This document shows, piece after piece, positions 25,808 to 33,430 of a DNA stretch of 64,000 bases. Made by a program: the position numbers and the translations under genes. Under the pieces are notes generated by a model. The model was not told where the DNA came from. It did no database searches and worked only from the letters and a program-made list of their open reading frames with translations. Origin of the DNA: Azoarcus sp. KH32C. GTDB taxonomy: Bacteria; Pseudomonadota; Gammaproteobacteria; Burkholderiales; Rhodocyclaceae. How positions within the stretch are numbered: the first letter of the stretch is position 1; the number at the start of each line of letters is the position of its first letter. The DNA lies in the NCBI RefSeq assembly GCF_000349945.1, contig NC_020516.1, forward strand, positions 620,001-684,000. Reading direction: 5' to 3'.

Positions 25808-27256
25808 ATGATGCAAAACCTGCTCAAACGCTGCTCGTCAGGGCCTGCTCCTCTGGCTCTGATCCTCTTCGTGTGTGCCGTGGTCTTTCACTTCATGAAG
25901 AAGCTGACCCTGTCGTTTCACACACGCGACTACCCGTACTACCTGGTCGCGCTCGACTCCCGCATCGGATCACTGTTCGGGGAGACCCGGCAACTCCTAC
26001 TGCAACCGAAAGGCGTCAACATCTTCGGGTTCAGTGGAATCGATGGCTTTCCCTACGCCCATAACGACGTCCACTTCTCTCCGCTGACCTATATCCTCTC
26101 TGCGGGCTTTCAGATAGGAGGCGAACCACTGATCGTCGCTTTCTATGCGGCGCTCAGCGTGCTCTGGGCATTTCAGCTGAGCGGTTATGCCTTGCGGCGA
26201 CCTGCGGAGGAGCGGAAAAGAACGGTCATCATCCTCGCGCTCGCCGGTTTCTTCCTGCAGTTCTGCACCTATGACCTGCGTGTCTGGATCCCCCTCGTCG
26301 GCTTCACGGTTCTCCTCGCCATGGCGGTCGATCGGGACGAAACGCCGAGGAAGATCCTCTTCCTGGCCTTGCTAACGCTGTTCACGCGGGAGGAATCGGT
26401 ATTCTTTGTCGGCATTGCCGCCGCCCATCTGTTCTGGAAACGCCGGTATGCGCTCGCGCTCACGGTTGGCTTGGCGACAGTCCTGAATGTGGTAGCCGGA
26501 TACCTCTATTTCTTCAAGACGACCGCCTTTACCTTTTCATTCACGGCACGCAACCTCGTCTTTTTGGCCGCCCCCCTGATGCTATTCGTCGCTTTGGCCG
26601 GGGCGCGAGCGGTTGCTGTCTACTCACTCCAGCTCGGCCGCATCGCAGCCCTCGGTCTGCGAGTATCCGCCGCCGGGCGTCGCCTCTACGACAGGCTTTT
26701 TGATTCCCCCTTCTTCGTCTGGATCAATATCTACCTGTTCCCGCTGTGGGCCAATTGGGCTACGACCAAGCATAATTTCAAGACGCTCCTGTCGCCGCGA
26801 TACATGGTTCTGCTCTTCGTCGTCGCTTGCCTGATCATGCGAAAGGTGTCGCTGAACTCGCGGCGGCGCGCGGCGATCGCCTACGGTGTCGCGAGCGTGA
26901 TCCTGATCCATTCAGTCGTGAGCGCCCGGCCCGCGACAGCACTCAAGAATCTGGCGACTGGTCGAGAGGTCTGGGCTCTTTCGCGGGAAATCGGCCATGA
27001 CACGCCGATCGTCACGAATTTCACGTACAAACAGGTTTTCTGGAATCATTCTGCTGTCACCGTCGAGCGCCTGCCCGCCGAGTCGGCGGACGACGAGGAG
27101 CGCGCTTGGCCGCGAAATCGGCGGCGACTTGTGCCCTACATCGAAGCCGCGGAATATGTCGTGCTGGACAATGAAGGGGGGGCGATGATCGGAAGCCTTC
27201 TGCCTGAACGAATCAAGTGCGCGCAAGCGGCCACGGTATCGATTTGCCGCCCGTAG
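25808..27256 (+). CDS. DUF2079-like polytopic membrane protein, candidate GT-C glycosyltransferase
   Basis: This 482-residue protein has about ten hydrophobic helices. An early loop carries YPYYLVALDSR and HNDVHFSPLTYIL, and a later one TLFTREESVFF; these resemble the Asp/His-rich loop and RED-type motif of DUF2079 proteins, which look like GT-C glycosyltransferases using polyprenyl-phosphate sugars. The C-terminal 100 residues are soluble and probably periplasmic. As last gene of the DprE-like cluster it is the natural candidate for the enzyme that uses the lipid-linked arabinose. The assignment is tentative, as DUF2079 proteins are uncharacterised. The start could be ATG 25808 or the next codon. 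Confidence 0.65.
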   Translation: MMQNLLKRCSSGPAPLALILFVCAVVFHFMKKLTLSFHTRDYPYYLVALDSRIGSLFGETRQLLLQPKGVNIFGFSGIDGFPYAHNDVHFSPLTYILSAGFQIGGEPLIVAFYAALSVLWAFQLSGYALRRPAEERKRTVIILALAGFFLQFCTYDLRVWIPLVGFTVLLAMAVDRDETPRKILFLALLTLFTREESVFFVGIAAAHLFWKRRYALALTVGLATVLNVVAGYLYFFKTTAFTFSFTARNLVFLAAPLMLFVALAGARAVAVYSLQLGRIAALGLRVSAAGRRLYDRLFDSPFFVWINIYLFPLWANWATTKHNFKTLLSPRYMVLLFVVACLIMRKVSLNSRRRAAIAYGVASVILIHSVVSARPATALKNLATGREVWALSREIGHDTPIVTNFTYKQVFWNHSAVTVERLPAESADDEERAWPRNRRRLVPYIEAAEYVVLDNEGGAMIGSLLPERIKCAQAATVSICRP

Positions 27257-27292
27257 CGCATGGGCACGGGCGATAGACGCCGGAGCCGGGCT

Positions 27293-27325
27293 GGAGCGTC
27301 GATCGTTTTCGGATACCGACGCTCC
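27293..27325. terminator. Hairpin between convergent genes
   Basis: GGAGCGTCG (27293-27301) pairs with CGACGCTCC (27317-27325), a 9-bp stem with 15-nt loop, between the convergent DUF2079-like gene and rng. There is no clear T run on either strand, so it may be a bidirectional terminator of weak type or a 3'-end processing barrier. Confidence 0.4.
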
Positions 27326-27351
27326 ACCGCTTCAGCGCGGCTGGACTGCGG

Positions 27352-28806
27352 CTACAGCAGCACGATGTCGAACTGTTCCTGCTGGTAGCTCGCCTCGGCG
27401 TGCAGCGAGATCTTCTTGTCGATGAAGTCCGACAGCATCGCGAGCGACTGCGACTCCTCATCGAGGAAGAGGTCGATCACGCTCGGGGCGGCGAGGATGC
27501 GGAATTCGCGGGCGTTGAACTGGCGGGCCTCGCGCAGCAGTTCGCGCAGGATCTCGTAGCACACGGTGCGGGCGGTCTTCACCTCGCCGCGCCCGCTGCA
27601 GGTCGGGCAGGGCTCGCACAGCAGGTGGGCGAGCGATTCGCGCGTGCGCTTGCGCGTCATCTCGACGAGGCCCAGCGCGGTGAAGCCGTTGACGGTCATC
27701 TTCGTGTGGTCGCGCGCGAGCGCCTTGCGGAACTCGTCGAGCACCATGTCGCGGTGCTCCTGGCTTTCCATGTCGATGAAATCGATGATGATGATGCCGC
27801 CGAGGTTTCGCAGACGCAGCTGGCGCGCGATGGTCTGCGCGGCTTCGAGGTTGGTCTTGAAGATCGTGTCGTCGAAGTTGCGCGCGCCGACGAAGCCGCC
27901 GGTGTTCACGTCCACGGTCGTCATCGCCTCGGTCTGGTCGATGATCAGGTAGCCGCCGGATTTCAGGTTCACGCGCCGCGCGAGTGCCTTCTGGATCTCG
28001 TCCTCGATGTTGTGCAGGTCGAAGAGCGGCCGCTCGCCGCCGTAGTGTTCGAGCAGCGGCAGCACCTTGGGCGTGTACTCGGCGGCGAAGGTGCTGAGCT
28101 TCTGGTAGTTCTCGCGCGAGTCGACGAGCAGGCGCGACGTGTCGTCATCGACGAGGTCGCGCAGCACGCGCTGGGCGAGGCTCAGGTCCTCATACAGCAG
28201 CGTCGGCGGAAAGCGGCCGGTTGCGCTGTTGCGGATCTCGCCCCACAGCTTCCTCAGGTAGGCAATGTCCGCGGACAGCTCGGCGTCGGAGGCCGATTCC
28301 GCCATCGTGCGCACGATGAAGCCGCCCGGTTCGTCCTCCGGTACGAGGCGCGTCAGCCGCTCGCGCAGCGCCTCGCGCTCGCTCTCGTCCTCGATGCGCT
28401 GCGAGATGCCGATGTGCTTCTCCTGGGGGAGATACACGAGGAGGCGCCCGGCGATGCTGACCTGCGTCGAGAGCCGCGCGCCCTTCGTGCCGATCGGATC
28501 CTTCAGCACCTGCACCATCAGGCTCTGGCCTTCGACGAGGATGCGCTCGATCGGCCGTCCCGTGTCGCCGTTGTGGCGGTCGCTCCAGATATCGGCCACA
28601 TGGAGGAAGGCCGTGCGTTCGAGGCCGATGTCGATGAAGGCGGACTGCATCCCCGGCAGCACGCGCACGACGCGGCCGAGATAGATGTTGCCGACGATGC
28701 CGCGACTCGCGGTGCGCTCGACGTGCAGTTCCTGGACGACGCCCTGTTCGACGATGGCGACCCGCGTCTCCTGCGGGGTCACGTTGATGAGGAATTCGAT
28801 GCTCAT
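27352..28806 (-). CDS. rng: Ribonuclease G
   Basis: RNase G processes the 5' end of 16S rRNA and degrades some mRNAs. This 484-residue protein begins MSIEFLINVTPQETRVA, with an S1 RNA-binding region (NIYLGRVVRVLPGMQSAFID), the catalytic domain with DQTEAMTTVDVNTGGFVG, and the zinc-link Cys pair in CPTCSGRG. It lacks the long C-terminal scaffold of RNase E, fitting RNase G. It lies downstream of maf on the same strand, the usual arrangement, with a large hairpin just upstream of its start. Confidence 0.95.
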   Translation of the reverse strand: MSIEFLINVTPQETRVAIVEQGVVQELHVERTASRGIVGNIYLGRVVRVLPGMQSAFIDIGLERTAFLHVADIWSDRHNGDTGRPIERILVEGQSLMVQVLKDPIGTKGARLSTQVSIAGRLLVYLPQEKHIGISQRIEDESEREALRERLTRLVPEDEPGGFIVRTMAESASDAELSADIAYLRKLWGEIRNSATGRFPPTLLYEDLSLAQRVLRDLVDDDTSRLLVDSRENYQKLSTFAAEYTPKVLPLLEHYGGERPLFDLHNIEDEIQKALARRVNLKSGGYLIIDQTEAMTTVDVNTGGFVGARNFDDTIFKTNLEAAQTIARQLRLRNLGGIIIIDFIDMESQEHRDMVLDEFRKALARDHTKMTVNGFTALGLVEMTRKRTRESLAHLLCEPCPTCSGRGEVKTARTVCYEILRELLREARQFNAREFRILAAPSVIDLFLDEESQSLAMLSDFIDKKISLHAEASYQQEQFDIVLL

Positions 28807-28821
28807 GAAGACGGCCGCTTA

Positions 28822-28876
28822 ATGGGGAATGCGCAATCGCAGTGGCAGTGTCGAACAGCGATTGCGCATTGCCCAT
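28822..28876. repeat. 19-bp near-perfect inverted repeat immediately upstream of rng
   Basis: The left arm 28822-28840 (ATGGGGAATGCGCAATCGC) and right arm 28858-28876 match in 18 of 19 positions as an inverted repeat around a 17-nt loop. It lies in the 100 bp between maf and rng and ends 15 bp from the rng start codon, so it would form a stable stem in the rng leader on the minus strand. It could be a processing or autoregulatory hairpin or a REP-like dispersed element. Confidence 0.75.
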
Positions 28877-28906
28877 CGGATGCAATGCGCGCGAACCGGG
28901 TGCCGG

Positions 28907-29527
28907 TCAGAGAGGATAGCCGAAGGTATCAAGCAACTGCGCGGTTTCGTACAACGGCAGTCCCATGATGCCGGTGTAGCTGCCGCGGATCTCCTCGATG
29001 AAGATCGCTGCGTGGCCCTGGATCCCGTAGGCGCCGGCCTTGTCCATCGGCTCGCCGCTCGCGACGTAGTGCCGGATCTCCGACTCCTTCAGTTCGCGGA
29101 AGCGGACTTCGCTGACGTTGATGCGGCTGCGGATCTTCGTGCCGTCGCTCATCGCGACCGCGGTCAGCACGCGGTGCGTGCGGCCGGACAGGCGCTGCAG
29201 GATCGCCGTGGCGTCGGCGGCGTCCGTCGGCTTGCCGATGATCGCGCCGTCCAGTTCCAGCGTGGTGTCGGCGGCGAGCACGGGGTTGAAGGGCAGCGAG
29301 CGCCAATGCAGGCGCTTGAAACCGGCCTCGGCCTTGGTCAGCGCGAGGCGCTCGACATAGCGCTCGACCGGCTCATTCTCGAAGGGCGTCTCATCGACGT
29401 CGGCGTCCTCGCCGCGCTCGCCGCTGCGGAACACCAGCACATCGAAATTCACGCCGATCTGGCGAAGGAGGTCGCGCCGGCGGGGGCTGCGCGATGCGAG
29501 GTAGATGCGTGGGGGCAGGCTGGTCAT
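28907..29527 (-). CDS. maf: Maf-family nucleotide pyrophosphatase
   Basis: Maf proteins hydrolyse non-canonical or modified nucleoside triphosphates (dTTP/UTP type) and affect septation when overproduced. The 206-residue length and the signature LASRSPRRRDLLRQIG near residues 9-25 are typical, as are the central ADTTLELDG and later QGHAAIFIEEIRGSYTGIMG. The start is ATG 29527. It precedes rng on the same strand with a 100-bp gap, and in many betaproteobacteria it directly follows rlmH; here two opposite-strand genes intervene. Confidence 0.93.
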   Translation of the reverse strand: MTSLPPRIYLASRSPRRRDLLRQIGVNFDVLVFRSGERGEDADVDETPFENEPVERYVERLALTKAEAGFKRLHWRSLPFNPVLAADTTLELDGAIIGKPTDAADATAILQRLSGRTHRVLTAVAMSDGTKIRSRINVSEVRFRELKESEIRHYVASGEPMDKAGAYGIQGHAAIFIEEIRGSYTGIMGLPLYETAQLLDTFGYPL

Positions 29528-29724
29528 GGCGTTCTGGTGCCCGAAGCGGTAATGGTCGGGGTATCGCGGATTCTACCCTGCTGCCGGCATGCAGCGTTGC
29601 TGCCGCCGGGTCGGAGTGGCGCAGGCGCTTGAAAATAATTGATACAATCGCGGGGTTAATATGCTGCGTCCATCGCCACCGTTTCGATGGCGCGCCGTTC
29701 CGACCTTTCGAGGAGATCACCGTA

Positions 29725-30192
29725 ATGCGCAAGTCCTTCCTGGCCCTGGCCGCCTCCGCGGCTTTCGTCCTCGCTGCCCCCGTTGTCATGGCCGCCGACT
29801 ACATCGTCGACGGTCCCGCGATCGTCAAGGCGGCAAACTGGGACGCAATGGAAACCGTGACCATCGAACTCGAGGACTTCAGCTACTCTCCGCAGGACCT
29901 CAAGTTGAAGGCCGGGCAACCCTACAGGCTCGTGATCAAGAACAGCGGCGAGAAGGATCACTACTACACCGCGGCCGACTTCTTCAAGAACGTCGCCTGG
30001 CGCAAGGTGCAGACGCCCAAGCCGAGCGGTGCCGAGATCAAGGCGCCGTATTTCAACGCGGTCGAGGTGTATAAGGACGGCGGCACGGCCGAACTCTTCC
30101 TCGTGCCCGTCACCAAGGGGGAGTACGAAGTGCATTGCACGATCGACGACCACAAGGACAAGGGCATGCACGGCACGATCACCATCGAATAA
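29725..30192 (+). CDS. Periplasmic cupredoxin-like copper protein
   Basis: This 155-residue protein has a clear signal peptide (MRKSFLALAASAAFVLAAP, cleavage near VMAAD). The mature part has a plastocyanin-like copper site: an early His in KDHYYTAADFF and the C-terminal Cys-His-Met set in HCTIDDHKDKGMHG. The start ATG 29725 follows GAGGAGATCACC. Its stop is 4 bp from the start of a predicted heme protein, so the two are surely cotranscribed and may exchange electrons. It is divergent from maf across a 197-bp gap. Confidence 0.85.
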   Translation: MRKSFLALAASAAFVLAAPVVMAADYIVDGPAIVKAANWDAMETVTIELEDFSYSPQDLKLKAGQPYRLVIKNSGEKDHYYTAADFFKNVAWRKVQTPKPSGAEIKAPYFNAVEVYKDGGTAELFLVPVTKGEYEVHCTIDDHKDKGMHGTITIE

Positions 30193-30196
30193 TCGC

Positions 30197-31120
30197 ATGA
30201 AGATCCGCCCGTCGATGACGCTCTCCCCGCTGTACAGGCTGCTCCTTCCGCTGGCGCTGCTGCCGCAGCTCGCATTCGCCGACGCGCCGCCGCAGGTGGT
30301 GCCCGTGCAGAACCTCGCCGCGGCGCCGAAGGTCGATGGCGAACTCGGCGAGTGGGGCAGCGACGGCTGGATCAAGGTGCCGGTCAAGCCCGCGCTGCCG
30401 CGCGACGAGCGCGCGAAGTATGGGCTCGAACCGTCGGGCGAGCGCAACACGACCGGCAAGCTCGAGGTCGAGATGAAGGCGGGCGTCGCCGGCGGCAAGC
30501 TCTTCATCGCCGTGCGCTACCCGGACGACGCCGCGGACACGCAGTACAAGGACTGGGTCTGGCGCGACAACAAGTACCAGCGCGACAACCAGTTCGACGA
30601 CATGTTCGCGCTGCGTTTCCATCTCAGTGGCGATTACGACCGCACGATGCTGTCGACGAAGGAGTACCGGGTCGACGTCTGGCTGTGGTCGGCCGCCCGC
30701 AGCAATCCGACCGGTTTCGCGGAGGACATGAATCACTACATCACGACCAAGATGCAGGATTCGGCGGCCGAGTACCAGGTCAAGGACGGCCCGGTGATCT
30801 ACATCACCAAGCAGCGCGACGAAGGTGCCGGGCCTTACGACGTGGTGCAGCGCCCGCGCGAGAACAAGGGCGACAAGCTGGTTTCCTTCGTCGCCGCTAC
30901 GCCTTCGGGCAGCGGAGCCGACGTCGCGGCGAAAGGCGTGTGGAAGGCGGGGCACTGGTCGATCGAATTCGCCCGTGCGCTCAACACCTCGCGTGCGGAC
31001 GACGTCGTGTTCAAACCGGGCAGCAAGCTGCTCGGCCAGATTGCGGTGTTCAACCGTTCGGGGGCAGAGAACAAGAGCGTCTCCGAGCCGCTGCTCTTCG
31101 ATTTCTCCGCGGTGAAGTAA
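30197..31120 (+). CDS. Ethylbenzene dehydrogenase-type heme-binding periplasmic protein
   Basis: This 307-residue protein has a signal peptide (hydrophobic about 10-27 ending AFADA) and then KVDGELGEWG, the entry motif of the EB_dh family that includes heme b-binding gamma subunits of ethylbenzene dehydrogenase and dimethyl sulfide dehydrogenase. No CXXCH heme c motif is present. No molybdopterin catalytic subunit or Fe-S subunit is nearby, so it is not part of a full dehydrogenase here. Paired with the cupredoxin it may form a small periplasmic electron-transfer unit. It ends 27 bp from the convergent rlmH. Confidence 0.75.
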   Translation: MKIRPSMTLSPLYRLLLPLALLPQLAFADAPPQVVPVQNLAAAPKVDGELGEWGSDGWIKVPVKPALPRDERAKYGLEPSGERNTTGKLEVEMKAGVAGGKLFIAVRYPDDAADTQYKDWVWRDNKYQRDNQFDDMFALRFHLSGDYDRTMLSTKEYRVDVWLWSAARSNPTGFAEDMNHYITTKMQDSAAEYQVKDGPVIYITKQRDEGAGPYDVVQRPRENKGDKLVSFVAATPSGSGADVAAKGVWKAGHWSIEFARALNTSRADDVVFKPGSKLLGQIAVFNRSGAENKSVSEPLLFDFSAVK

Positions 31121-31147
31121 GCGACGCGCCGGACCGAGGAGTCGCCG

Positions 31148-31618
31148 CTACTCGCGATGGTAGGGGTGGTTCTTCAGCACCGTCCACGCCCGGTATAGCG
31201 CCTCCGCGAGCAGCGGACGCACCAGCGCATGCGGCAGCGTCAGGCTCGACAGGCGCAGGCGTTCGTGGGCCGAGGCCTTGATTGCCGGGGCGAGCCCGTC
31301 CGGCCCGCCGACGATCAGCGCGACGTCCTCGCCTTCGCCCTGCCAGCTCTCCAGGCGGCGCGCGAGTTCCATCGTCGTGAGGTCGGAGCCGCGCTCGTCT
31401 AGGATCACGCGGCGGCAGCGCGGCGGCAGTGCGGCCTCGATGCGCGCTGCTTCCGCCGCCATCATCGCTTCGACGGTCTTGCCGGTGGTGCGCGGCTCGG
31501 CCTTCACCTCGACGAGCTGTAGCGGCAGTTCGCGCGGCATGCGGCGGGCGAATTCGTCGAAACCCGCCTCCACCCAGGCGGGCATGCGGGTGCCGACGGC
31601 GACGATCAGGAGTTTCAC
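31148..31618 (-). CDS. rlmH: 23S rRNA pseudouridine-1915 N3-methyltransferase RlmH
   Basis: RlmH methylates pseudouridine 1915 in helix 69 of 23S rRNA. The 156-residue size is exact for the family. The start MKLLIVAVGTRMPAWVEAGF, the SPOUT knot with VALIVGGPDGL, and the C-terminal LTLPHALVRPLLAEALYRAW and HPYHRE are diagnostic. The GTG at 31618 is chosen because upstream residues of the open frame are low-complexity shadow of rsfS. It follows rsfS by 16 bp. Confidence 0.96.
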   Translation of the reverse strand: MKLLIVAVGTRMPAWVEAGFDEFARRMPRELPLQLVEVKAEPRTTGKTVEAMMAAEAARIEAALPPRCRRVILDERGSDLTTMELARRLESWQGEGEDVALIVGGPDGLAPAIKASAHERLRLSSLTLPHALVRPLLAEALYRAWTVLKNHPYHRE

Positions 31619-31634
31619 CGGAGAGGCGGCGCCG

Positions 31635-31988
31635 TCAGGCGACGGCGCTGCGCGCGCGGCGGACCGAGCTGCCGGTCCACAGTTCCTCGAGGTTGTAGTA
31701 GGCGCGCACTGCGGGCTGCATGACGTGCACGACGATTTCGCCGAGGTCGACCAGCACCCATTCGCCGCTCTCTTCGCCTTCGACGCTGATGACCGTGCCG
31801 CCGGCTTCACGCACCTTTTCCTGCACGTTGCGGGCGAGCGCCCGGGTCTGCCGGTTGGAGTCGCCGGAGGCGACGACGATGCGGTCGAACAGCGAAGTCA
31901 GCTTCGTGGTGTTGATGACTTCGATGTCCTTGGCCTTGATGTCTTCGAGAGCGTCGACAACGAGTTTTTCGAGCGTGTGGATGTCCAT
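31635..31988 (-). CDS. rsfS: Ribosomal silencing factor RsfS
   Basis: RsfS (YbeB/Iojap) binds L14 of the large ribosomal subunit and blocks subunit joining in stationary phase or starvation. This 117-residue protein begins MDIHTLEKLVVDALEDIKAK and contains VVASGDSNRQTRALA and the C-terminal VLVDLGEIVVHVM. The ATG at 31988 overlaps the nadD stop by one base (TGATG), which supports this start over a Met four codons upstream. Confidence 0.95.
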   Translation of the reverse strand: MDIHTLEKLVVDALEDIKAKDIEVINTTKLTSLFDRIVVASGDSNRQTRALARNVQEKVREAGGTVISVEGEESGEWVLVDLGEIVVHVMQPAVRAYYNLEELWTGSSVRRARSAVA

Positions 31989-32671
31989 CAGGTTTTGCAA
32001 TAGAGGTGGTGCAGCCCAATATAGTCGAGAACCGGATCGGGCAGCAAATAACGGGCGCTGTGTCCGGACCGGATCAGGTCGCGGATCAGCGATGCGGAAA
32101 TGGCCAGTGGCGTCATGTCGAACGGGACGATCTTTCCCGCCGGCGACTGCCGCAGCACGGCGGGGTCGGTGGCGATGCGGCCGGCGCAGGCGGCATCGAG
32201 TTCCTGCGATAGCGTCGCCGGCCAGCGCCGGCCGTGCGGGGCGTAGCCCGGGCGGTTGGCGACGGCGACGTGTGCGAGCTCGAAGAGATCCTGCCAGCGG
32301 TGCCAGCCAGGCAGGCCGGCGAAGGCGTCGGCGCCGAGGATCAGCACGAGCGGCCGGGCGGGTCCATGCTGTGCGCGCAGTCGTTCGAGCGTGAGTACGG
32401 TGTAGCTGGGGCCCTCCGCGAAGACTTCGCCCGCATCGACCATGAATCCGGCATTGCCGGCGGCGGCGAGTTCCACCATCGCGAGGCGTGCCGAGGCCGG
32501 CGACTGGGGCATCCCGCGGTGTGGCGGGGAGCCGGCCGGGATCAGCGCGACCTGTTCGAGCTGCAGCGCTTCGCGCGCCTCTTCCGCCAGGCGCAGATGG
32601 CCGAAGTGGATGGGGTCGAAGGTGCCGCCGAGCAATCCCAGCGGACCGGCATCAGTCGCCTGCCGAGGCAT
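31988..32671 (-). CDS. nadD: Nicotinate-nucleotide adenylyltransferase NadD
   Basis: NadD adenylates nicotinate mononucleotide to deamido-NAD in NAD synthesis. This 227-residue protein has the nucleotidyltransferase motif LGGTFDPIHFGHL near residues 13-26 and ISASLIRDLIRSG near the C-terminus (ISSTxIR-type). It overlaps the upstream membrane-protein gene by 20 bp and is coupled to rsfS through TGATG. The set nadD-rsfS-rlmH is a standard proteobacterial operon. Confidence 0.95.
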   Translation of the reverse strand: MPRQATDAGPLGLLGGTFDPIHFGHLRLAEEAREALQLEQVALIPAGSPPHRGMPQSPASARLAMVELAAAGNAGFMVDAGEVFAEGPSYTVLTLERLRAQHGPARPLVLILGADAFAGLPGWHRWQDLFELAHVAVANRPGYAPHGRRWPATLSQELDAACAGRIATDPAVLRQSPAGKIVPFDMTPLAISASLIRDLIRSGHSARYLLPDPVLDYIGLHHLYCKT

Positions 32672-33425
32672 CGCGGGGCGGGCCGAAGACGTCGCAGGCG
32701 TTGACGTAGAAGCTCGCGAAGACGATCGGGATCACGACCAGCGGGAGCGGCACCGACAGGATCGTCGCGAGGACCGGCGACAGCCGGCCCACGAGCGCCA
32801 GCACCATGCTCGGCAGCACCGCGGCGAAGATCGCCAGCGCGATCGAGTACATCAGGAAGGGACGCCAGTTGCGCTGGCAGGCGATGAAGCTGAAAAACAT
32901 CGCCTTCGGCGCCGGAATCTCCCACCAGCCGGCGAGCACGGGGGCAAACCAGTAGGCCATCATCACCGGCGTGGAGAGCGCGATCGCGACCAGCAGCGCG
33001 ATCGTGAAGCCGGTGCTGCCGGTCGCTTCAGGATCGATCTTGGCGCCGGTGGTCATCATGCTCAGCAGCGTGCCGCCGTCGGCGACGATCGTGATCCCGA
33101 GCACGAGGACACTCGCGACGAGATAGATCGCGCCGATCATCACGAGGGCGGGAAGGTTCTGCTGGAAGCCGGAGAACAGCACGTCGGGGCCGGCCTTGCG
33201 CCCTTTGTCGATCGCAAGACAGGTGTTGAGCACGCCGAGCGAGAGCACCGGCATCAAGAGCGATGCGATCGGCTGGCCGATGAAGGGGACGATGCTGACG
33301 AGGAGCAGCGTCAGCAGGTAGCCGAAGGACACGAAGGTGAGCAGCGCCGGGTTGCGGCGCCAGAGTTTGAAGCCTTCGCTGAGCCAGGCGAAACCGCGCT
33401 GCGAGGGGAGTTGTCGGGCATCCAT
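32652..33425 (-). CDS. Polytopic membrane protein, BPSS1780-like family
   Basis: This 257-residue protein has about six hydrophobic helices and a soluble N-terminal stretch with SEGFKLWRRNPALL. The ending ACDVFGPPRDASAGD is polar. It resembles the BPSS1780 family of betaproteobacterial membrane proteins of unknown role. It lies 5 bp after a second, longer protein of the same general type (33431-34243), so the two may be diverged tandem copies or heteromer partners. The start ATG 33425 is preferred because the upstream frame is low-complexity. Confidence 0.8.
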   Translation of the reverse strand: MDARQLPSQRGFAWLSEGFKLWRRNPALLTFVSFGYLLTLLLVSIVPFIGQPIASLLMPVLSLGVLNTCLAIDKGRKAGPDVLFSGFQQNLPALVMIGAIYLVASVLVLGITIVADGGTLLSMMTTGAKIDPEATGSTGFTIALLVAIALSTPVMMAYWFAPVLAGWWEIPAPKAMFFSFIACQRNWRPFLMYSIALAIFAAVLPSMVLALVGRLSPVLATILSVPLPLVVIPIVFASFYVNACDVFGPPRDASAGD

Positions 33426-33430
33426 CGCCG

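Noticed and set aside
29630..29660. TTGAAA and TACAAT as a promoter for the cupredoxin gene
   Set aside because: The two hexamers are only 8 bp apart, too close for a sigma-70 promoter.
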